This document shows positions 7,366 to 13,737 of a stretch of 15,754 nucleotides of DNA, piece after piece. The position numbers were made by a program, and so were the translations under genes. This DNA is from Actinomycetota bacterium (GTDB taxonomy: Bacteria > Margulisbacteria > Marinamargulisbacteria > SXXA01): assembly GCA_005791325.1 (NCBI GenBank), contig SXXA01000072.1:1-15754 (forward strand). The letters are read 5' to 3'. A model generated the notes under the pieces. That model was given only the letters and a program-made list of their open reading frames with translations. It did not search any database and was not told the DNA's origin. Numbering within the stretch: position 1 is the first letter of the stretch; each line of letters opens with the position of its first letter.

Positions 7366-7704
7366 TTAAATTTTAATCACGGCCAACCATACTGCAATAA
7401 TTAATAATAGAGCGGATGCACCCAACATGGCCGATTTGAATTGAGGAAAGCGTTTGGCTATGATTGGAACCCCTATCGCCAAAATGGCCCAAATCACCAA
7501 TTTTCCCAAAATCCATTTGGCGGTCATGGTATATTGAAGACGATGTAACATGCCAAATCCAGCTACCAACACGGCCAACGAGGCCACCCCAAACAATATA
7601 TTCCATTTTTTTGAACGCTCGGCATTGGTTAGAATGGAACCAATACTTAATACCATCACCATAATGGCTGATAAGTGGGCCACATGATACGCAATAATCG
7701 ACAT
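7366..7704 (-). CDS. Small four-helix membrane protein, SirB-like
   Basis: Inner-membrane protein of 112 residues with four predicted helices at about 3-25, 34-53, 64-83 and 93-111. The pattern with an N-terminal HVAHL, a central VAGFGMLHRL and then AKWILGKLVIWAILAIGVP resembles the SirB/COG3094-type family of small membrane proteins, whose biochemical role is unknown. Histidines at about positions 7, 10 and 54 could bind a cofactor, but that is only a possibility. A good Shine-Dalgarno AAGGAG sits 7 nt before ATG at 7704, inside the short palindrome AAGGAGTCCTT. It lies 25 bp after mfd and 4 bp before the hydrolase gene. Family membership is my recollection of its pattern, not a search result. 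Confidence 0.6.
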   Translation of the reverse strand: MSIIAYHVAHLSAIMVMVLSIGSILTNAERSKKWNILFGVASLAVLVAGFGMLHRLQYTMTAKWILGKLVIWAILAIGVPIIAKRFPQFKSAMLGASALLLIIAVWLAVIKI

Positions 7705-7729
7705 AAAAGGACTCCTTGTTTATTAATAG

Positions 7730-9904
7730 TTATGGATACCCATCGTTCCAGTCATTATCAGATGATCGCTCATTGATTGCAACCATCCAATCGGTATTTC
7801 CCCCTGCCAGGCGGTCTAATTCGAGTCGGATAGTGCCGATGAGTTGGTTCAAACCACCGGGTAATGGGCCATATCGATCCATCATTTCGCTGATTAAATC
7901 ATCCAACTGATACCCCATTTCTACCCTGGCTAGCCGTTGGTACATCGCCAATCGTTGCGATTCATCTTGAATGTAGGAATCGGGTATGAGCAATACCAGC
8001 TGGCTAGTTTCTAACCATCGTTTAGGTCGATTGAGGGGACGGGATTGCCAACGAGCCGCGGCTTCTTCCAATAATTGGGCATACAATTCAAATCCAACTG
8101 CTGTCATGTGCCCATGTTGGCGATGACCGAGCATGGTGCCAGCCCCCCTAATTTCGAGGTCTTTCATGGCCAATTTTGCGCCTGATCCAAGGGCTGCGTA
8201 ATCCCTTATGGCATGTAAACGTCGTTGGGTATCTTCGGTCAATGTTTCTTCGGGGTTGGTTAATAATAAGGCAACCCCTTGTCGATCGGCTCGGCCCACC
8301 CGACCTCGTAGTTGGTGTAATTGAGACAATCCCAAGTGATCTGCCCCTTCAATAACAATGGTATTGGCATTGGGCACATCTACCCCATTTTCAATAATGG
8401 TGCTACATACCAAAATATCAACTTCCCCAGACCAAAAGTCAATCATAACCGATTCAAGTTGCTTTTTTGGCATTTGGCCATGGGCGATGCCAATTTTGGC
8501 GTGGGGTAATAGGCGGGTTAAAGCGGTTACCCGATCGGGTATCCAACGGACGTGGTTACACAAATAATACACCTGCCCATCTCGATCGAGCTCCGTTTGA
8601 ATGACGCCTCGAATCAAATCAGGGTCTTTGGGGTGGACCATGGTTTTAATGGGTTGTCGCAACGTTGGCGGGGTGGTCAAGGTGGAATAGGACTTGGCAC
8701 CAGTTAGGGCCATAAATAAGGTTCTCGGAATGGGTGTTGCACTTAAACTGAGCACATCCACATTGGTTCGTAAGGTTTTAAATCGTTCTTTATGGGCAAC
8801 CCCGAATCGCTGTTCTTCATCAATGACCACCAAGCCTAAATCGTTAAACGAAACATCGGCTTGTAACAATCGATGGGTTCCTATAATCACCGGTAGTTCA
8901 CCCGATTTGAGGCGACGGAGCAGATTGCGCTGCTCTGATTTGGAGCGTAATCTTGATATGACATCCAGTTGATAGGGAAATCCCTCAAATCGCTTGCTCA
9001 AGGTTCGGTAATGTTGATGGGCCAAAATGGTGGTTGGTACCACAATGGCCACTTGCTTGCCGTTGTCGCAGGCTTTAAAAGCGGCTCGTACAATGAGTTC
9101 TGTTTTACCGAATCCCACATCCCCACATACCAACCGATCCATCGGGTAGGGGGCTTCCATATCTCGCTTGATTTCAGAGGTAACACGCCGTTGGTCGATG
9201 GTGTCTTCAAATCCAAAATTTCGTTCGAGTGCCACCTGCCAACTGGTATCTGAATCATATTGAATGCCGGTGGTGTCTTGGCGAGCTTTTGCCAATAAAA
9301 CCATATCAAAACACAAGGTTTCGAGGGCCTTTTTAACCCGATTTTTGGTTCGTTTCCATGTTCCATCATGTAATCCATTGAGGGTTACGTTGCCAGTTGA
9401 TACATAGGGGGTGATGCAATGGAGTTGATCTAGTGGAACATAGCATTTATCGTCACCTTTGTATTGTAACAACAGATATTCACCCTCGCTGTTGCCGACA
9501 CTTAAATGAACCAAACCCATTAATTTGCCAATGCCGAATTGTGAATGTACCACATAGGATCCGACTTCGAAATCTGGGGTAATGGTTGGTAATAGGGGGT
9601 CAACTTGGTGATATAACGCCACCTTTTTTTGAGAGGTCGGTAGAATGGTGGTGTTTTGAATGGGGGATAACGTTCGTTGGGTTTGGATTCCAAATGAACC
9701 CAATCGTTCAATGGTTGTACCGTCATATTCGAATCGAAGGGGGTGGGAGTGATTCACCGGAAACACATCAATAATCCCACCGCGAACGCTCATTTCGCCC
9801 GGTTCCATTACCATTGGAACCCGACTATACCCAATATCAACCAACTGTTGGACAAGGGATGAGTGGGTAGGAATGGTACTGGATAGTCGGTTGATTACAA
9901 TCAT
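7730..9904 (-). CDS. mfd: Reduced transcription-repair coupling factor (Mfd-like translocase)
   Basis: DNA translocase that in full-length form pushes stalled RNA polymerase off DNA and recruits UvrA. This one has 724 residues against about 1150 in E. coli. Residues 20-90 (LVDIGYSRV..EPGE.SVRGGIIDVFP...PLRFEYDG) correspond to the UvrA-binding domain 2; R41 and R57 align with E. coli R165 and R181, while the position of F185 holds D61. The RNA-polymerase-interacting domain starts GSYVVHSQFGIGKL at 115, only about 25 residues later, so domains 1b and 3 are absent, and domain 1a is missing at the N-terminus. The motor is intact: GDVGFGKT at 251-258, DEEQ at 352-355, SAT at 378-380, QLRGRVGR at 531-538, TRG region DLEIRGAGTMLG after about 581. 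Domain 7 stops after YGPLPGGLNQL plus a short acidic tail. The start is 11 bp after ispD, without a Shine-Dalgarno. RecG is excluded by the RID and TRG signatures. Confidence 0.9.
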   Translation of the reverse strand: MIVINRLSSTIPTHSSLVQQLVDIGYSRVPMVMEPGEMSVRGGIIDVFPVNHSHPLRFEYDGTTIERLGSFGIQTQRTLSPIQNTTILPTSQKKVALYHQVDPLLPTITPDFEVGSYVVHSQFGIGKLMGLVHLSVGNSEGEYLLLQYKGDDKCYVPLDQLHCITPYVSTGNVTLNGLHDGTWKRTKNRVKKALETLCFDMVLLAKARQDTTGIQYDSDTSWQVALERNFGFEDTIDQRRVTSEIKRDMEAPYPMDRLVCGDVGFGKTELIVRAAFKACDNGKQVAIVVPTTILAHQHYRTLSKRFEGFPYQLDVISRLRSKSEQRNLLRRLKSGELPVIIGTHRLLQADVSFNDLGLVVIDEEQRFGVAHKERFKTLRTNVDVLSLSATPIPRTLFMALTGAKSYSTLTTPPTLRQPIKTMVHPKDPDLIRGVIQTELDRDGQVYYLCNHVRWIPDRVTALTRLLPHAKIGIAHGQMPKKQLESVMIDFWSGEVDILVCSTIIENGVDVPNANTIVIEGADHLGLSQLHQLRGRVGRADRQGVALLLTNPEETLTEDTQRRLHAIRDYAALGSGAKLAMKDLEIRGAGTMLGHRQHGHMTAVGFELYAQLLEEAAARWQSRPLNRPKRWLETSQLVLLIPDSYIQDESQRLAMYQRLARVEMGYQLDDLISEMMDRYGPLPGGLNQLIGTIRLELDRLAGGNTDWMVAINERSSDNDWNDGYP

Positions 9905-9915
9905 GTTGAAATGAG

Positions 9916-10557
9916 TTAGGGGAAATGGGTTGGGTGATTCAAGTCCCCTGCTAGGGTGATTTTACGATTGTGGGGATCCCCATCCACGATGGATACGGGA
10001 ATGCCCAACGATTCAGCAATTCCAGCCTCATCGGTGGCATCAATGGTTGTGTCTAATAGTCTTGTTATAATGTCTTGACGTACATATTGGGGGGTTTGAA
10101 TTTGCCATAGGTTGGTTCGATCGACAGTATGGGTGACGGTGCCATTGTTTACGTATTTAATGGTGTCAACCACCGGAATGCCGGGTATTACCATGGGTTG
10201 ATGGGGTTGTGCCAATAAACGCTGAATGAGGGCGGACGACAAAAATGGGCGGGCCCCATCATGAATGAGGACCCCTGTAAAATCGGGGGTTTCAATGGCT
10301 TTTTTTAATCCATTTCGCACAGACTCCGAACGGGTAGACCCCCCAGCAACCAATTGAATATTCCATGGGTGGGTCAGCGGTATCCATCGGGGGTCTTCTG
10401 GTGATGCAACAACCAAAAATAAGCGCCCAACATAGGGATGTAGGGCCTGAATGCTATATTCAATTAAAGGTCGATCTTGTATCAATTCCCAAAGTTTATT
10501 TGATCCATAACGCCGACTTTCACCAGCAGCCGTGATAATTCCTATAATCATTACCAT
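9916..10557 (-). CDS. ispD: 2-C-methyl-D-erythritol 4-phosphate cytidylyltransferase
   Basis: Transfers CMP from CTP to methylerythritol phosphate, the third step of the MEP isoprenoid pathway. The 213-residue product (family about 225-235) carries the nucleotide-binding TAAGESRRYGSNK at 9-21 with R15, R16 and K21, GGSTRSESVRNGL, HDGARPF at 99-105, DTIK at 131-134, R147 in DRTNLWQIQTPQ, ATDEA at about 174-178 and GDPHNRKIT with K199. These are the diagnostic residues of IspD. It is the first gene of the tightly packed minus-strand cluster ispD-mfd-SirB-like-hydrolase. Two starts are possible: ATG at 10557 or ATG at 10551 (MIIGIITAAG). The second fits the usual N-terminus better and lies 6 nt after a -10-like TAAACT, which would make the transcript leaderless. 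Confidence 0.96.
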   Translation of the reverse strand: MVMIIGIITAAGESRRYGSNKLWELIQDRPLIEYSIQALHPYVGRLFLVVASPEDPRWIPLTHPWNIQLVAGGSTRSESVRNGLKKAIETPDFTGVLIHDGARPFLSSALIQRLLAQPHQPMVIPGIPVVDTIKYVNNGTVTHTVDRTNLWQIQTPQYVRQDIITRLLDTTIDATDEAGIAESLGIPVSIVDGDPHNRKITLAGDLNHPTHFP

Positions 10558-10593
10558 AGTTTACTGGCTAATGGGGTGACATACCATAGTTAA
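10552..10593 (-). promoter_or_regulatory. Putative ispD promoter with a 10-bp direct repeat
   Basis: On the minus strand TAAACT (10558-10563) could be a -10 box whose transcript would begin at the ATG at 10551, 6 nt after the box. The plus-strand decamer TACCATAGTT occurs at 10552-10561 and again at 10582-10591, exactly 30 bp apart, the proximal copy overlapping the ispD start. It may be a regulator-binding repeat or a duplicated start region. No convincing -35 is seen. Confidence 0.35.
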
Positions 10594-10743
10594 TTCAGAT
10601 GCGATGGTGTTATTCACATTCTTAACATGCTATTAAACCATTACAAATTTTCCATGCTCTACATTCCATGATGGGGTGTGTGATACCGATCCAATGTCTG
10701 GTGGGTTGGGAGCTAACTCTGCTTACATTCAAAAATGAGTTTG

Positions 10744-10764
10744 AGGTTGTCAACCTGTTAAAAT
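10744..10764 (+). promoter_or_regulatory. Extended -10 promoter with overlapping 13-bp palindrome
   Basis: TGTTAAAAT at 10756-10764 fits an extended -10 element (TGn plus TAAAAT). Directly upstream and touching its T is the perfect palindrome AGGTTGTCAACCT (10744-10756), in the position of an operator between the -35 and -10 regions. Transcription would start near 10771, giving a very short leader before the ATG at 10782. A second dyad with the same half-sites, GGGTTG-TATT-CAACCC, lies at 10850-10865 immediately before the ATG at 10866. No repressor gene is adjacent. Confidence 0.45.
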
Positions 10765-10781
10765 TCAGGTATCCATGATTT

Positions 10782-12569
10782 ATGTCATTTTTTCGATGTG
10801 TTTCGTTGTCACAATTGTGTCGCTTCCCCAACCCAGCGAAGTATTTGTTGGGTTGTATTCAACCCATGATTCAGGATTTGTCGATCCATTCAGGTCAAGT
10901 GGCGGAATTGACTCAGGGTCCGCTTCCATCATCGGTTCAAATGGACTTGAATGCTACCATTCAGGGAACTGAATGGAGGGGGCATCAATTTAAAAATATT
11001 CGATTATCAGGTTATTTATATGGCATAAGTATCAATAATTGCACATTTGAGAATGTTAAATTTGATCATGTCATCTTTGATCGATGTAAATTTGGGGCCT
11101 GTGAATTTAATGAGTGTGAATTTAATCAGGTTAAATTTTTATCGTCCTCATTTCAACAAACATTATTTAATCATGTGACAGGGAATACAGTGGGGTTTTT
11201 AGATTGCAAATTGTCCAACCGTATTTTAGAAACCTTTGTTTTGATCATGAGCGATCAATCCATTAGTGCTCAATCATGGCAAAATGTTAATTTGAAAAGG
11301 GTAGATTTTAGGGGTCGACAATTAAGTGGTGTCGATTTTTCTGGTGCAAAATTAGCGGGGGCTATTTTTGATTTTGCCACTTTAATAGGGTCTCGATTTA
11401 TAGAAACAAATCTTCAGGGAGCGTCGTTTCGAAAAGCAAATTTAATTTACACTCAATTTCAAAACAGTAAATTGCAGGGAGCCATACTAACGGATGCTAT
11501 TTTTTCATATGCATCATTTGCTGGTGCAAAGCTTATTGGGGTTACAATTGAAAATCAATCCGATCTATCCCCGATTAGCTTGCAAAAGGGTGTTATTTTT
11601 AATTCTGCAGATCTGAGTGGTTCCAAAATTAGGAACTTGCACTTAGTCGAATCTTATTTTTTGTCTGCCCGGATGGCAGAAGGTCACTGGCAATCAGTTT
11701 TGATGCTCGATTGTATAGCTAACAACTTGCATTGTGAGAGTAGTATATTTTGGCGGGTTTGTATAAGGGGTGGGGATTTGAATAATGCTATTTTTTTCAA
11801 TTGTAATTGGCGCAACTTTAAAATGATTCAATGCCAATTTCGTAATGCCTCTTTGCAATTCTCTCAATTGGATGATGGATACATATGGCATTCTAATTTT
11901 GATGAGGCTAGGATTACTGGAAGCTTGTTTTTTGCTTTGTTATATGGGGTGAGATTCCTTAATTCCACATTAGATTCCGTTAGTTTTAAACAGAGTCATT
12001 TACATTATGTTAATTTTGTAGGGGCAAAGGGGGTAAGGGTGAATTTTATTCAAACCAAATTGATGCATGTCAACTTTTCACAAGATATTAAATCATTGGT
12101 TGTTTCAAACAAATTAGCCTTACAACGATTATTCAATAGTCACTATACAAATGTTTGTGCAAACCCCGTTTTTTGGATGCCCATATTTAATATGCTTGCA
12201 TATATAGAATGTCTTCATGATGGATACGCATATAAAGATGCCTTATATGCCCTACTTGAAAAAGGGATAGAAAGTGGTTTTTTTAATGAAGCTAGATCCT
12301 TTTATAATACGGCATTGAGGTGTGAGGTGACATCGCAACTCTTTTTGTTATCCGATTTATTATATGCGATTCAAAAGGTACAGTTATTATGGCATCCGGA
12401 TGTTTACCCAGAGATGTGTAGCTACTTTTTGATAATGGGGTTAAATCAGGATAGTATTGAGCTTATTTTAAGGCACGTGCTGGCTTTAAAAGGGGCTGGT
12501 TTGGGTGATGTGAATCCAGAACGGATTGCTCATTTTCAATGGATTGACTACCCGAATATATTAATGTGA
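10782..12569 (+). CDS. Large pentapeptide-repeat protein with helical C-terminal domain
   Basis: Cytoplasmic-looking protein of 595 residues with A(D/N)Lxx-type repeats that fold into quadrilateral beta-helices. Repeats run at about residues 65-145 (CTFENVKFDHVIFDRCKF and following), 165-260 (NLKRVDFRGRQLSGVDFSGA, ANLIYTQFQNSKLQGAIL) and 270-430, with less regular stretches between. About 165 C-terminal residues are non-repetitive, probably alpha-helical, ending WIDYPNILM; I do not recognise that domain. Some family members (Qnr, MfpA) mimic DNA and bind gyrase, but they are far smaller, and nothing here shows that role. The DNA is richer in A/T and in TTT, AAT and ATT codons than adjacent genes, hinting at transfer. 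The start may be 10782 or 10866 (MIQDLSIHSG); the first 28 residues have no repeat character. It stands alone between divergent ispD and convergent hisN. Confidence 0.85.
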   Translation: MSFFRCVSLSQLCRFPNPAKYLLGCIQPMIQDLSIHSGQVAELTQGPLPSSVQMDLNATIQGTEWRGHQFKNIRLSGYLYGISINNCTFENVKFDHVIFDRCKFGACEFNECEFNQVKFLSSSFQQTLFNHVTGNTVGFLDCKLSNRILETFVLIMSDQSISAQSWQNVNLKRVDFRGRQLSGVDFSGAKLAGAIFDFATLIGSRFIETNLQGASFRKANLIYTQFQNSKLQGAILTDAIFSYASFAGAKLIGVTIENQSDLSPISLQKGVIFNSADLSGSKIRNLHLVESYFLSARMAEGHWQSVLMLDCIANNLHCESSIFWRVCIRGGDLNNAIFFNCNWRNFKMIQCQFRNASLQFSQLDDGYIWHSNFDEARITGSLFFALLYGVRFLNSTLDSVSFKQSHLHYVNFVGAKGVRVNFIQTKLMHVNFSQDIKSLVVSNKLALQRLFNSHYTNVCANPVFWMPIFNMLAYIECLHDGYAYKDALYALLEKGIESGFFNEARSFYNTALRCEVTSQLFLLSDLLYAIQKVQLLWHPDVYPEMCSYFLIMGLNQDSIELILRHVLALKGAGLGDVNPERIAHFQWIDYPNILM

Positions 12570-12601
12570 ATAATCAATGGCGGGGGTCATGATGGGGTTG
12601 C

Positions 12602-12617
12602 TTGGCTGATTAGCCAA
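12602..12617. terminator. Hairpin downstream of the pentapeptide-repeat gene
   Basis: TTGGCT (12602-12607) pairs with AGCCAA (12612-12617) around GATT, 32 bp past the stop codon. It is followed by TAAAAA, not by a T-run on the plus strand, so it is at best an atypical end signal or an RNA-stabilising stem. The rest of the 284 bp convergent gap shows the palindrome ATTGATCAAT at 12641-12650 and nothing gene-like. Confidence 0.3.
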
Positions 12618-12835
12618 TAAAAACACGTTCCAGCTAATCGATTGATCAATTTGAAACGTATTCTGTTGGTACCTTATTTTTGATTTCAAAACTCTATCCC
12701 ATGACTTGATATGTCGCTATTATTTCATCACCTATTTCCTGCTTTTTCAATTTAATTTAGGACGTACATAATAAAGCTTAGGGTTGCATGGGTATCACCC
12801 CCAATCGCCTATGGATATGCCACTGATTTACTTGC

Positions 12836-12851
12836 CCCCCATTAGAGGGGG
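12836..12851 (-). terminator. GC hairpin just after the hisN stop
   Basis: On the minus strand CCCCC and GGGGG (plus-strand 12847-12851 and 12836-12840) form a 5-bp pure G-C stem with a 6-nt loop TCTAAT, starting 2-3 nt after the stop codon. The position suits a transcription terminator, but no T-tract follows, so termination by this stem alone is doubtful. Confidence 0.35.
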
Positions 12852-12853
12852 TT

Positions 12854-13666
12854 CTAATGATTGGTTTGGAAGTCCTTTCCTGCATAGCGTAGTGTTGCAA
12901 TCAAGTCAGGATGAAAATGCCCATTACTACATACCAAGCTAGAATCCAATAAGCTAAACCCACCATTCCAATTGCTAGCCATTCCACCCGCTTCTTCAAT
13001 AATGACCTTTAATGCCGCCATATCCCACGCTTTTAACCCATAATCAATCGAGTATTCTCCCGAGCCATTGGCCACCATGACATGCGAGAAAAAATCCCCC
13101 CAACCCCGCTGTCGATGTGTTCCCCTCAATAACGGTAATAATACCCCCTCAGATTCTTCGGGGGTCTCCCCAAAGCATTCACTCCCATATAAACTGCCAT
13201 AAAACACCTGGGCCTCATGGCGATTCTTACACCCAGATACCCGCATTTGACGCGTGCCTTCGACCCCTTTTACCCAAGCTCCCTTGCCCTTTTCAGCCCA
13301 CCAACGGCGCTTCATGGCAGGTGCTGATACCATTCCAATGACCAATTCTCCCGCTTGCTCTACCCCAATTAAGGTGGCAAATATCGGAATCCCCCGAACA
13401 AAATTTCGTGTGCCATCGATTGGGTCTACAATGAGCCGAATGTCCGAAGTGCCGCTGACCTCTCCCCATTCTTCCCCCCATATTCCAATGTCGGGATAAT
13501 GGGTTTCTAACCATTCTTGAATGCGTTTTTCAATCGATAAATCAGCTTGAGTCACCGGCGATTGGTCTGTTTTTTGGTTAATTTTGAGTTCTTTACCAAA
13601 ATAATGACACGCCAATTCATCGGTCTGATCTAGCAATTCCATTAAGTCACTTAAAAAATCCACCAT
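12854..13666 (-). CDS. Inositol-monophosphatase-family phosphatase, HisN-like (probable histidinol-phosphatase)
   Basis: Magnesium-dependent phosphomonoesterase of 270 residues, typical length. Metal-binding motifs are present: GEEWG at 64-68 (E65), DPIDGT at 81-86 and AWDMAALKVIIEEAGG at 213-228 (D215). The stretch DPIDGTRNFVRGIPIFATLIGV is the form seen in HisN-type histidinol-phosphatases (DGTKxFVRGVPVWATLI) rather than in classic SuhB (DGTxNFxHGxPxF), so removal of phosphate from histidinol phosphate in histidine synthesis is the best guess. CysQ-type or inositol phosphatase activity remains possible, and no his genes are nearby. A strong Shine-Dalgarno AAAAGGAG precedes ATG at 13666. The gene is divergent from lepA with 71 bp between starts. 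Confidence 0.85.
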   Translation of the reverse strand: MVDFLSDLMELLDQTDELACHYFGKELKINQKTDQSPVTQADLSIEKRIQEWLETHYPDIGIWGEEWGEVSGTSDIRLIVDPIDGTRNFVRGIPIFATLIGVEQAGELVIGMVSAPAMKRRWWAEKGKGAWVKGVEGTRQMRVSGCKNRHEAQVFYGSLYGSECFGETPEESEGVLLPLLRGTHRQRGWGDFFSHVMVANGSGEYSIDYGLKAWDMAALKVIIEEAGGMASNWNGGFSLLDSSLVCSNGHFHPDLIATLRYAGKDFQTNH

Positions 13667-13684
13667 GACGACTCCTTTTGATGA

Positions 13685-13690
13685 ATTGTA
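13685..13690 (-). promoter_or_regulatory. -10 box of the HisN-like gene
   Basis: TACAAT on the minus strand matches the -10 consensus at five of six positions. A weak -35 candidate TTGCCT lies 19 bp upstream. Start of transcription would be near 13678, leaving about a dozen nucleotides that include the Shine-Dalgarno. Confidence 0.45.
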
Positions 13691-13724
13691 AATTCGGTTG
13701 TTTTCGGCTAGGCAATCTCTATTG

Positions 13725-13730
13725 TATAGT
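13725..13730 (+). promoter_or_regulatory. -10 box of lepA, placing the transcript start at or near its ATG
   Basis: TATAGT matches five of six consensus positions and ends 7 nt before the lepA ATG at 13738. With the usual 6-7 nt from box to start site, the mRNA would begin at the start codon. No Shine-Dalgarno precedes that ATG. No good -35 at 16-18 bp is seen. Confidence 0.5.
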
Positions 13731-13737
13731 ACATGGT

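Noticed and set aside
8998..9378. 126-codon minus-strand open frame inside mfd
   Set aside because: Another phase of the intact Mfd motor region; no initiation signal or recognisable domain.
7730..9904. RecG helicase instead of Mfd
   Set aside because: The CarD-like RID start (GSYVVHSQFGIGKL) and the C-terminal DRYGPLP segment are Mfd features, and the RecG wedge domain is absent.
12602..12617. Strong intrinsic terminator
   Set aside because: Six-bp stem with no T-run on either strand after it; kept only as a low-confidence hairpin.
12570..12853. tRNA or small gene in the convergent gap
   Set aside because: No cloverleaf, no T-arm motif and no open frame with a start signal could be seen.
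13678..13737. Upstream in-frame ATG for lepA, adding 20 residues
   Set aside because: The added residues do not resemble LepA, they cover the -10 box TATAGT, and MKQIRNF at 13738 matches the family start.
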